Shown here piece after piece: positions 24,457 through 32,440 of a stretch of 64,000 bases of DNA. Both the position numbers and the translations under genes were made by a program. Position 1 is the stretch's first letter; every line of letters begins with the position of its first letter. The notes below the pieces were generated by a model. The model saw nothing but the letters and a program-made list of their open reading frames with translations. It was not told the DNA's origin and did no database searches. This stretch comes from Thalassomonas viridans (lineage in GTDB: Bacteria > Pseudomonadota > Gammaproteobacteria > Enterobacterales > Alteromonadaceae), in the NCBI RefSeq assembly GCF_000948985.2, contig NZ_CP059733.1:62001-126000 (forward strand). Direction: 5' to 3'.

Positions 24457-26160
24457 TTAACCGAGCGGCACGGCTTCTGATTTTGTTTGAAAAAAGGCCA
24501 GTTCACTACTGAGCTGGTTTTCCTGGTTTTGTTTAAGCTTCATGCGGGCAAGCAGACGCTTAAAGCTGTCTGATGTTTTCAGGGATTGGAACAGGGGATG
24601 CTGCTCAACTTTGCTTACCTGGGTCAAGCCCTGCTCCACCGCCTGTACCAGATAGCGGATAGCTTGTTGTTCCTGCTGCTGGCGGGCGTATATCAGGGCC
24701 AGGTGATAACTGAGGCCGGCCTTATCCGAGCCTTCATAAAGGCTGCTCTTTAAGGATTCGGCCAGGTCGGCGATGTCGTCCGTTGCCGGTTCGGGGGCGG
24801 TCAGCAAAAACATCAGGCGTACCCGGGGCAGCACCTTGTTTTCCTGTCTGTGTATGATGTCCCGGTAAATTTTATGGGCCAGCCCTGTTTGGCCGTTGTA
24901 GAAATAGCTGTCCGCCAGCCCTTCGGACAATAAGGCGTGGTGCTGATAGCGTTTAAGTGCCCCCTGATAGGTGTCGATTGCCTTTTGGTATTGTCCGGAT
25001 CTCAGCTGCGCCTGTCCCAGGTGGTAGCTGGCCAGCAGGTAGTCCGGTTGTTGGTCGATTGCTTTTCGGAACCAGGCTTGTGCCAGCTGTTGGTGACCTA
25101 GCTGGCTTAAGGTCTGCCCTGCATGCACCATAGTCACCACATGGCCGGGTTCGATCGCCAGGGCTTTTTTATGCCAGTTGATGGCCTGGGCCAGCTTGCC
25201 CTGCTCGCTGTAAATAAAGCCTAAATTGGAGATGGTTTCTAAATTGTCGGGGGCCAGGGACAAGGCCTTTAGATGGGCATTGATGCTTTTCGATAACCAG
25301 CCGGAGACATAATAAGCGATGCCGAGGGCCTTGTAGGCATCTGCCGAATTGTTGTCAAAGGCGATGGCCTGGTAGGCATTGTCTATGGCTTTGATTCTGT
25401 CGCTCTCCTCACCGTTGAACTGAAACAGCTGCTGGCTGTAGGCCTGGCTTAATCCTGCATAAGCCGGGGAAAACTCGGGGTCTTTGCCCAGGGCTTTTTG
25501 AAAAAACTCTATGGCGATGCTGTTGTCGAGTTCACGGTAGCGTTGGTAGTATTCTTTTCCCTTCAGATAATAGTCGTTGGCTATTTCTTTGCTGGTTAAC
25601 ATGTCGGCGGGAGCCGTAGCTCCGGCGGTCAGCCGGCCGGTATCTTGCTGCGGCCCTGAATACAGATGGGAATATAACAGGGTAGCCAGGCTCAGGCCGA
25701 CGATCAGGCTAAGCCCCAATTTGGATATTCTGCGCCAGATGCCGGTCAGTTGCTGATAGGTGATATTGGGGAAATGGTCATTGGCGGTTAAGTCGACAAT
25801 GGCCGCCGGGGCCTGGTTGATCACACATTCGCATTTGACCTTGGGACGCAGGCGATATCCTCGCCCGCGGATGGCTTCGATATACCTGGGGGCGCTGGCG
25901 TCGTCCCCGAGGGATTTGCGTAATAGCTTGATTCTTTGTTTCAGGGTTTCATCGCCGATCACCCGGTCGGGCCAGACTTTTTCCATTAAAACCTGCTGGC
26001 TTAACAACGCCGGCGACGACTCAACCAGGGAGACTAGTAAGTCGTAACTGAGCTTGGGCAGGTAAATTTCTTCGTCGTTCCTTAATACCCTGCCTTGCTG
26101 GATATCCAGGATAAGATCGTCGAATACATACCGGGTTACCTTGGTTTTGTTCTCCCCCAT
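24457..26160 (-). CDS. CadC/ToxR-like membrane regulator with TPR repeats
   Basis: 567 residues. An OmpR/CadC-type winged-helix DNA-binding domain occupies residues 8-110 (LSYDLLVSLVESSP; VWPDRVIGDETLKQRIKLLRKSLGDD; YIEAIRGRGYRL). A single membrane helix lies near residues 150-170 (SLIVGLSLATLLYSHLYSG). The periplasmic part contains about eight TPR-like helix pairs from residue 195. It senses in the periplasm and binds DNA from the membrane, as CadC and ToxR do. It is divergent from the POT peptide transporter, 200 bases away, which has phased TTCACC repeats in its promoter, so it probably controls that gene; inference. Confidence 0.85.
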   Translation of the reverse strand: MGENKTKVTRYVFDDLILDIQQGRVLRNDEEIYLPKLSYDLLVSLVESSPALLSQQVLMEKVWPDRVIGDETLKQRIKLLRKSLGDDASAPRYIEAIRGRGYRLRPKVKCECVINQAPAAIVDLTANDHFPNITYQQLTGIWRRISKLGLSLIVGLSLATLLYSHLYSGPQQDTGRLTAGATAPADMLTSKEIANDYYLKGKEYYQRYRELDNSIAIEFFQKALGKDPEFSPAYAGLSQAYSQQLFQFNGEESDRIKAIDNAYQAIAFDNNSADAYKALGIAYYVSGWLSKSINAHLKALSLAPDNLETISNLGFIYSEQGKLAQAINWHKKALAIEPGHVVTMVHAGQTLSQLGHQQLAQAWFRKAIDQQPDYLLASYHLGQAQLRSGQYQKAIDTYQGALKRYQHHALLSEGLADSYFYNGQTGLAHKIYRDIIHRQENKVLPRVRLMFLLTAPEPATDDIADLAESLKSSLYEGSDKAGLSYHLALIYARQQQEQQAIRYLVQAVEQGLTQVSKVEQHPLFQSLKTSDSFKRLLARMKLKQNQENQLSSELAFFQTKSEAVPLG

Positions 26161-26217
26161 AGCGTTTTACCCTGTTTGTCTCCATCTTGGTGTCGTAAAG
26201 GCCATAATTACCGCTTT

Positions 26218-26297
26218 TTCACCAAACATCAAGCTTGCTGCCCGGCCTTCACCAAAGCTTCACCCAAGTTTTTTTCAGTCTTCACCCTGGCTTCAAG
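26218..26297. promoter_or_regulatory. Phased TTCACC repeats in regulator/transporter promoter
   Basis: TTCACC starts at 26,248, 26,259 and 26,281, with TTCAAG at 26,292, all in one 11-base register (26,270 is the degenerate position). A further TTCACC lies at 26,218. The cluster ends about 65-75 bases before the transporter ATG and lies between the two divergent genes. It is the likely operator of the adjacent winged-helix regulator. Confidence 0.6.
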
Positions 26298-26360
26298 CCT
26301 GTGTTTCTTAAAGATTTATGCTTGATAACAAGTAAATAATAACAGGAGCAGGGAGAATAT

Positions 26361-27884
26361 ATGACAACATTAAATGCCACCGGCGAGCAAGCCGCTATTG
26401 CCGGGGAAGTTAACCGGTATGAGGATTTATGGGGGCACCCCAAGCCGCTGTGGATGTTATTTATGGCCGAGTTTTGGGAGCGTTTTGCCTTTTACGGCAT
26501 CCGCTGGGCCCTGACCCTGTATATAGTCGCGCAATTTTTTAACGGTGATGCCAGCGGACAAACTTTTGCCGCCAATACCTATGGCGCCTACCTGGCGCTG
26601 GTGTACGGCAGCGCCATCTTTGGCGGTTATGTCGCCGATAAAATCATCGGTTCGCAGCACGCCATTTTAACCGGCGCCCTGATTATGGCGGGCGGTTTGT
26701 TCCTGATCATGTTGCCGGATCAGACGTTTTTTATGGTGGGGCTGGCCACGGTCATTATCGGCAATGGCCTGTTTAAGCCGAATATCTCCAACCTGGTGGG
26801 CAAAATCTATCGGCAGGGGGACCCGCGCCGCGACCGAGGATTCAGTATTTTTTATATGGGCATCAATGCCGGTGCCATGATCTCGCCGATAGTTACCCAG
26901 TGGCTGGCCAGTACTATTACCGATACCCCTATGACGGATAATTATAAGGTGGTGTTTGCCGCTGCCGGTATAGGCATGGTGATCAGCTATCTCTGGTTTT
27001 ATCTTGGACGGCGCCAGCTAAAAGGCACGGGGGCGATAGCCAAAAGCTCGGAGCGCAGTAAAAATCTGGCTTATGTGGTGATCGGGGCGCTTGGCTCGAT
27101 AATGCCGGTTTATTTGCTGATGGCTTATGCCGGGGCCAAGATCCTGGCCTGGCTGTTGTTTATCTTGTTTATCGGCCTGGCGGCTTTGCTGATTAAAGGC
27201 GCCAGAAAAGAGGGAAAAGTTGCCCTGGACCGGGTGCTGGCCTGCCTGATCATGTGTGCCTTTAATGTCATCTTTTTTATGTTTTTCGAGCAGGCGGGCA
27301 GTTCTTTTACTTTCCTGGCGCAAAACTTGGTGGACAGGAGCCTGGGGGGCGGTTTTGAATTTAAGCTGGCCTGGTTCCAGTCGGTGAATGCCGTGGCTAT
27401 TTTGCTGCTGGCGCCTGTGGTTTCGCTGATTTGGCTGAAAATGTCCAGGCGTAACCTGGAGCCTAATATCCCGCAGAAGTTCGCTTTGGGTTTGCTGGGC
27501 ACGGGAGCCGGTTTTCTGGTGCTGGTGTTTGCCCTGGAAAACCTGCTCGATGCCAATAACCTGATCCCCCTATGGCCGCTGGCAGCCTGTTATGTGCTGC
27601 ATACGGTGGGGGAATTATGTTTATCGCCGATAGGTTTATCTATGGTCAGCAAGTTGGTGCCGGCTTCCATGGCGGGGCTGGCGTTTGGCGGCTGGTTTTT
27701 AAGTACCGCTATCGGTAATAATTTCTCCGGTATTCTGGCTGGCAGTATCAGTGGCGAAACCGGAATGACAGTGGCTTCAGCCATCAGCGGTTTTGATTTT
27801 AGTTTCTGGCTGTTAACCGGCGGCGGGATATTGCTCTTTATGCTTGCCCCGTTAATCAATAAGTTGATGCACGGAGTAAAATAA
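26361..27884 (+). CDS. POT/PTR-family proton-coupled oligopeptide transporter
   Basis: 507 residues with about 14 membrane helices. The POT signature is present: EFWERFAFYGIRW near residue 34 (ExxER[F]xYYG type), the GNGLFKPNISNLVGKIY motif near residue 135, and FSIFYMGINAGAMISP near residue 163. It imports di- and tripeptides with protons across the inner membrane. An AGGAGCAGGGAG ribosome site precedes the ATG. It faces the CadC-like regulator and has phased TTCACC repeats in its promoter. The assignment to DtpA/DtpT-like subgroups is not resolved. Confidence 0.9.
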   Translation: MTTLNATGEQAAIAGEVNRYEDLWGHPKPLWMLFMAEFWERFAFYGIRWALTLYIVAQFFNGDASGQTFAANTYGAYLALVYGSAIFGGYVADKIIGSQHAILTGALIMAGGLFLIMLPDQTFFMVGLATVIIGNGLFKPNISNLVGKIYRQGDPRRDRGFSIFYMGINAGAMISPIVTQWLASTITDTPMTDNYKVVFAAAGIGMVISYLWFYLGRRQLKGTGAIAKSSERSKNLAYVVIGALGSIMPVYLLMAYAGAKILAWLLFILFIGLAALLIKGARKEGKVALDRVLACLIMCAFNVIFFMFFEQAGSSFTFLAQNLVDRSLGGGFEFKLAWFQSVNAVAILLLAPVVSLIWLKMSRRNLEPNIPQKFALGLLGTGAGFLVLVFALENLLDANNLIPLWPLAACYVLHTVGELCLSPIGLSMVSKLVPASMAGLAFGGWFLSTAIGNNFSGILAGSISGETGMTVASAISGFDFSFWLLTGGGILLFMLAPLINKLMHGVK

Positions 27885-27923
27885 GCCGCCTAAGGTATCC
27901 CGGAATATAGCCAAGAAATTGTT

Positions 27924-28727
27924 TCAGTCTGGCTTTTTCCGGGATCTCCAGGGCTTTTCCTGCTGGTACTTTTTATAAATAGCCTGGTATTCGCCGTTCT
28001 TTTTGATTTTCGCCAGTCCCAGGTTGAAATCGTTCCTGATACGGCGGTCTAAAAACCCCATATAGGTATAGGCGGTGGGGATAGGAAACAGATAGTGGTA
28101 TTTAAGAATATCCTGGCTGAATTTGCCGTGAAAATAGGTATCGAGGTAATAAGGCACCATATGAATATCTATGATAATGAGCTCGACCCGGTTATTTATT
28201 AGTAACTGTATCGTGGTATCCACCTGGGGGTATTCCTGATAGCTGAAATGTTCTTTGGTGATGCTGTTGAAAGGTTCGCCAAAAAATTTATCGGCCCCCT
28301 GAAAAGTGGCGATGGAATATTTGCTTAAATCCTCCAGGCTGTTCACCGACAGTTTGTTTTGTTTCAGCGAGATGGCAACATCTGAATATAAGAATACTGG
28401 ATGTGACAGGTAGCCGTGATTAAGTTGCTGCGGGGTCAGGATGTTGGCGGCGCCGTCGAGGCGGCCCATTTTAAGCTCTTCGAGTATCCTGTGGTTACTC
28501 ATATATTTGAGCTTGATCCGGTATTGGGGTAGCCGGGCAAAGACAGACTTTATGATCTCGACAAAGAGCCCGCTGTTATTTTTTTCGATGAAAAATGGCG
28601 CGAAATTCCCCACCCCGATCATCAGTTCTTGCCGGGGAGCAGGATTTGGGTTTTGTCCGGCGCTTATCGAGACCGGCAGGCAAAAGAGACCGAATATTAA
28701 GGCGATAAAACCGTTTTGAATGGGCAC
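27924..28727 (-). CDS. Periplasmic solute-binding protein, family 3-like
   Basis: 267 residues with a signal peptide (MPIQNGFIALIFGLFCLPVSISAGQ) and an SBP_bac_3 fold: LMIGVGNFAPFFIEKNNSGLFVEIIKSVF at the N-terminus, GRLDGAANILTP near residue 95, and SIATFQGADKFFGEPFNSI near residue 140. These bind amino acids or small polar ligands. No permease or ATPase gene is adjacent, so it may serve a distant transporter or act as a signal receptor. It converges on the POT transporter gene. Confidence 0.8.
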   Translation of the reverse strand: MPIQNGFIALIFGLFCLPVSISAGQNPNPAPRQELMIGVGNFAPFFIEKNNSGLFVEIIKSVFARLPQYRIKLKYMSNHRILEELKMGRLDGAANILTPQQLNHGYLSHPVFLYSDVAISLKQNKLSVNSLEDLSKYSIATFQGADKFFGEPFNSITKEHFSYQEYPQVDTTIQLLINNRVELIIIDIHMVPYYLDTYFHGKFSQDILKYHYLFPIPTAYTYMGFLDRRIRNDFNLGLAKIKKNGEYQAIYKKYQQEKPWRSRKKPD

Positions 28728-28809
28728 TTTTCCCCCTTGCCGTCCCGCTTATATACCGGGCGTGCATCAAGTATAAGCAGAGTCTTGGCAGGGGGAAAGA
28801 AAGCCGGGC

Positions 28810-29493
28810 TTAAGTTAAGTCTTGCGTCAACAGTTGCTGCAGTTCTGTCAGGCAAGCCACCTGGTAGTGGGGATCTATGCCGTCGGGTTTCTCCTGGTTA
28901 TGCCGGTTAAGCCAGCAGGTATGGATACCGGCATTGAGGCCGCCGAGGATATCGGAATGGGGATTGTCCCCTACCATAAGTATTTGTTCTTTATCCGGGT
29001 TGTCCATCAGCTCAAAGGCATGTTCGAAAATGGCGATATCCGGTTTGGCCCTGCCCACCTGCTCGGAGATGATCAGCGGATAAAAAATATCTTTCAGGCC
29101 GGTGCGCTCCAGGCGTATGCTTTGCAGTTCGGTAAAACCGTTGGTGATTATGCCCATATTCACTTTGCCGTGCAGCGTCTGGATCAGTTCCCGGGCGCCG
29201 GGCAACAAGGCGCAGATATCCGCCATGGCATTGAGAAACTCGCTGTTGAGGCTTTGTGTGCTGACATCGAGTTTTTCCGCCCAGCCCTGGAAGCGGATAT
29301 TCTGTACCTGTTCGGCGGTTTTTTTCCCGTCCTGGTAATCGTCCCACAGCGGCTTGTTGACGGTTTGGTAGTGGTGAAAATCTTCACGGGAAAAGTCAAT
29401 GTCAAAGCGGGAAAACATCAGTTTTAAGCCCTGGTAGGCATCGAAATGAAACAGGGTTTCGTCGGCGTCAAAGAGTATCCATTGATATTTCAT
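28810..29493 (-). CDS. yjjG: Pyrimidine 5'-nucleotidase, HAD family
   Basis: 227 residues of HAD hydrolase with motif I DADETLFHFD near residue 9, motif II ITNGF near residue 115, the motif III Lys in GRAKPDIAIFEHA, and motif IV MVGDNPHSDILGG near residue 175. The length and the YjjG-type sequence GITNGFTELQSIRLERTGLKDIFYPLI point to the house-cleaning nucleotidase YjjG, which dephosphorylates noncanonical pyrimidine nucleotides. Leftward, single gene. Confidence 0.87.
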   Translation of the reverse strand: MKYQWILFDADETLFHFDAYQGLKLMFSRFDIDFSREDFHHYQTVNKPLWDDYQDGKKTAEQVQNIRFQGWAEKLDVSTQSLNSEFLNAMADICALLPGARELIQTLHGKVNMGIITNGFTELQSIRLERTGLKDIFYPLIISEQVGRAKPDIAIFEHAFELMDNPDKEQILMVGDNPHSDILGGLNAGIHTCWLNRHNQEKPDGIDPHYQVACLTELQQLLTQDLT

Positions 29494-29623
29494 TTATGTT
29501 ACGGCTCACTTCTTTATTCGGATAAGGGGAAAGCTGACGGGAGGGCATATTAGCAGGGATTTGCCTGCTGCGGATAGCAAAAAGAGAAAATACTTTTACC
29601 GTTAAAAGGTATAAAAGGCGCGG

Positions 29624-30367
29624 CTATTGCTGTTGCCGGCCCTTGATCAAAGGGACAAAACGTACCGGCAGGATTTTACGTTTAAAGATTTGTCCCTTGG
29701 CATCTTTAGTGATCAGGGTCAGGTACTGGGTTTCATAATAGCCGCCCACGGGAATGATCATAGTGCCGCCGGGTTTTAACTGTTGCAGCAGCTGCTGCGG
29801 GATCTCGCCGCCGGCGGTGACGATAATACCGTCGAACGGCGCCTGTTCCGGCCAGCCGAGGTAACCGTCTCCCGCGCGCACATAAACATTGTTATATTCC
29901 AGGCGCTTCAGGGTGTTTTGGGCGGTTTCGGCCAGTTCGGCAATGATTTCTATGGTGTATACCTGGCTTACCAGGCGGGACAGTATCGCCGCCTGGTAGC
30001 CGGAGCCTGTGCCTATTTCCAGCACCTTGTGCCCGGGTTGCGGGTCGATCAGTTCGGTCATAATCGCCACTATATAGGGCTGGGATATGGTTTGCTTATG
30101 GCCTATGGGCAAAGGGCTGTTGATATAGGCCTGCGGGCGCATCGGCCGGGGCACGAATTCATGCCTGGGCACCGTCTGTAGAGCCCGTATCACTTCGGGA
30201 GCCAGAACTTGCCTGCCGGTATAACCGGCGGTTTCGGCAACTTCATAAAGAATGGTATCCACCATTTGCTGCCGGTCTGCCCGGTAAAGATCGCTGGTGT
30301 CGGCCGGGGTTACGATGATCAATACTCCGATAAGTAAAATGTTCACTTTCATGATAAAACGAAACAT
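29624..30367 (-). CDS. pcm: Protein-L-isoaspartate O-methyltransferase, exported form
   Basis: 247 residues. The catalytic domain carries PLPIGHKQTISQPYIVA near residue 85 and the SAM motif VLEIGTGSGYQAAIL near residue 112, typical of PCMT, which repairs isoaspartyl residues in damaged proteins. Unlike the usual cytosolic enzyme of about 210 residues it has an N-terminal hydrophobic segment (residues 6-22) like a signal peptide or anchor, so it may work outside the cytoplasm. SAM supply there would be a problem, so the start may be an artefact. It is not in the common surE-pcm-rpoS context. Confidence 0.83.
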   Translation of the reverse strand: MFRFIMKVNILLIGVLIIVTPADTSDLYRADRQQMVDTILYEVAETAGYTGRQVLAPEVIRALQTVPRHEFVPRPMRPQAYINSPLPIGHKQTISQPYIVAIMTELIDPQPGHKVLEIGTGSGYQAAILSRLVSQVYTIEIIAELAETAQNTLKRLEYNNVYVRAGDGYLGWPEQAPFDGIIVTAGGEIPQQLLQQLKPGGTMIIPVGGYYETQYLTLITKDAKGQIFKRKILPVRFVPLIKGRQQQ

Positions 30368-30488
30368 ATGAAAGATGGCTTTAACTTAAGCTGTGTATTA
30401 ATTATAGGTTTTAAAATAGCTGCTGTTTCCCGTGGCAGTAAAAAATCGGTTGCTATAGGGATTGTTTGTTTTTTGTGCTTTTACAGGC

Positions 30489-30539
30489 TTGACCTTGAAG
30501 GGAAACGGCATTTATAATTGCATTCGAATTATGTTCGAA
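30489..30539 (+). promoter_or_regulatory. Promoter and probable operator of the TetR-RND operon
   Basis: TTGACC (30,489-30,494) and TATAAT (30,513-30,518), 18 bases apart, form a good sigma70 promoter. Just downstream, two TTCGAA palindromes (30,523-30,528 and 30,534-30,539) are spaced by 11 bases over the expected start site. This is where a TetR repressor would block transcription. Confidence 0.65.
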
Positions 30540-30561
30540 TAAAGTTCATTGAGATGTGAAT

Positions 30562-31284
30562 ATGGCGCCCGCCCCTAAATATACTATGCAGGAACAAGAG
30601 CTGATGATCCTGGATGCGGCAGAAAAAAGCATCGAAAACAGCTCGCTACTTGATTTTACCATGTCGGCCATCGCCAAGGGGGCCGGATTGTCCATGGGTT
30701 CTGTCTACAAACATGTGCAGAGCAAAGAGGATGTGTTGATCGCCCTGGCGGCGAATATGTACACCAATGAAGCCGATATGTATCACACAGTGCTGACCTT
30801 ACCCCTAACGATACCGGAAAAAATCATCGCCACTAACCTTATTGATCGCAACAAGGTACATACCTACAGCTTTGAAGGCCAGCTGGATAACCTGGTCAGC
30901 AGTGCGGCCTTGTTAAAGCGGGGCTCCCTCATGTGGATTGAGCGTATGAGAAACAACAGTAAAAAAATTGAACATGAATTTGACCGCTTATATTCGGATG
31001 CCGCCCAAAGCGGTGAATTTATCAGCGGCATGGCTGCGGTAGAGGAGATCGGCTTGCTGTTTTGGTCGCTAACCGCGGGTTATTTCCAGCTGGTGCGCCA
31101 GCACCAGAGTTTGCTGCAGGGGGACGATGCCGCTGCCAGCGGGGCTTTGTTGGCATTGGCGCCGGACGCCCCCCATATCCGCGGCCTGAAAAGAATGTTA
31201 AATGCCTATGAATGGCGGCAGCCGCTGACGCAGCAGGGCATAGAGAAAGCCTGCCGTTTGCTGGAAGAGATTGATTTTAGGTAA
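30562..31284 (+). CDS. TetR-family transcriptional repressor
   Basis: 240 residues from ATG 30,562; a GTG at 30,556 lies too close to the GAG ribosome site. Residues 10-55 form the TetR helix-turn-helix (IENSSLLDFTMSAIAKGAGLSMGSVYKHVQSKEDVLIALA). The rest is the all-helical ligand-binding domain. It lies 38 bases before the RND adaptor gene and downstream of a promoter with paired TTCGAA palindromes. It therefore most likely represses its own operon until an efflux substrate binds. Confidence 0.87.
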   Translation: MAPAPKYTMQEQELMILDAAEKSIENSSLLDFTMSAIAKGAGLSMGSVYKHVQSKEDVLIALAANMYTNEADMYHTVLTLPLTIPEKIIATNLIDRNKVHTYSFEGQLDNLVSSAALLKRGSLMWIERMRNNSKKIEHEFDRLYSDAAQSGEFISGMAAVEEIGLLFWSLTAGYFQLVRQHQSLLQGDDAAASGALLALAPDAPHIRGLKRMLNAYEWRQPLTQQGIEKACRLLEEIDFR

Positions 31285-31322
31285 AAATTTTAGACAAGAA
31301 TTTATCCGAGGTAGAGGAAAAT

Positions 31323-32423
31323 ATGAATATTCGTCGCTGGGTTATTACCCTGGTTGTCCTGCTGCTCAGCCTGGCAGGCATATTTGGTTATAAAGAATCC
31401 CTTAATGCCGCCCGGGCACAGCAGGGGCAAGGTATGCCCGAACCTTCGGCCACTGTGGTTGCCGAATCGGTACAAACCCTGACTTACCAGGCAAGCGCTA
31501 AAGTCAGCGGCGAGGTGCAGGCCTATAAGCAGCTGGAGCTGAATAACGAGCTGGCGGGTAAAATCAGCAAGCTTAACCTGGTATCCGGCAGCCGGGTAGA
31601 AGCCGGCGATTTGTTGCTGGAGCTGGATCACAGCGAAGAAAGCGCCCGGGTGATCGGAGTAAAAGCGCGGCTGGAGCTAAACCGCCACACCTATAAACGC
31701 TACCTGAAACTGCAGAAAAACAATGAGATCAGCGACGAGCTGGTGGATCAGGCCAGGGCGGAGGTTGAAATCGCCCAGTCGGAGCTGGCGGTATTGCAGG
31801 CCAATATCCGCAAAAAGCAAATTTATGCGCCTTTTACCGCCCATGTCGGTATCCATAACCTGGAAGTGGGCCAGTACCTCGACAGCAATACCATGATAAC
31901 CAAACTGATAGGCGTGTATGACTATACCTGGGTGGATTTCAGCCTGCCCCAGACCTATGGCGAACTGGCTTTGGGCACCCGGGTCAGCATCAATACCATA
32001 GCCGATAATAACCGTGAATATCAGGCGGAAATCATTGCCGTTGATCCCCAGCTGTCCAGCAGTTCGAGGCAGTTAAAATACCGGGCGCAGTTTGCCAAAA
32101 GCTCTGGTTTCCTAAAGCCCAATACCTTAGTGACAGTGAAGGCTCCGGTAGCCGAGGCCCGCGAGCTGGTGGCGGTTTCCGATCTGGCCATTACCCGGGA
32201 TCACCTGGGAGAATATGTCTTTATTCTGCAGGACGAGGGCAATAACAGCTACCGTGCCAAGCGCCAGAAAGTGGTGCTGGGGGATCGCCGCGGCGATCGG
32301 GTGATGGTGATGGACGGTTTAGCACCGGGCACTTTGATTGCCACTAAGGGGGCGTTTAAGCTCAGACCCGGCCTTAAGGTGTTCATCAGTGATGAAAACA
32401 GTGCCGCCGATACGGCTTCGTAA
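31323..32423 (+). CDS. RND efflux periplasmic adaptor (membrane fusion protein)
   Basis: 366 residues with an N-terminal signal-anchor (WVITLVVLLLSLAGIFGY). The HlyD/MFP layout follows: beta-barrel and lipoyl halves (KISKLNLVSGSRVEAGDLLLELD near residue 80; IYAPFTAHVGIHNLEVGQYL near residue 170) around an alpha-hairpin. It bridges the inner-membrane pump and an outer-membrane channel. No lipobox is seen. It lies between the TetR gene and the pump gene, 17 bases from the latter. No TolC-like gene is in the operon, so a housekeeping channel is likely used. Confidence 0.9.
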   Translation: MNIRRWVITLVVLLLSLAGIFGYKESLNAARAQQGQGMPEPSATVVAESVQTLTYQASAKVSGEVQAYKQLELNNELAGKISKLNLVSGSRVEAGDLLLELDHSEESARVIGVKARLELNRHTYKRYLKLQKNNEISDELVDQARAEVEIAQSELAVLQANIRKKQIYAPFTAHVGIHNLEVGQYLDSNTMITKLIGVYDYTWVDFSLPQTYGELALGTRVSINTIADNNREYQAEIIAVDPQLSSSSRQLKYRAQFAKSSGFLKPNTLVTVKAPVAEARELVAVSDLAITRDHLGEYVFILQDEGNNSYRAKRQKVVLGDRRGDRVMVMDGLAPGTLIATKGAFKLRPGLKVFISDENSAADTAS

Positions 32424-32440
32424 GCTTCGGGAGATTCGTT

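Noticed and set aside
28822..29427. 201-codon frame antisense to yjjG
   Set aside because: It is a shadow of a GC-rich coding gene with clear HAD motifs on the other strand.
30489..30539. TTCGAA repeats as part of a longer mobile-element end
   Set aside because: Only two copies placed exactly at a promoter before a TetR gene; an operator explains them fully.
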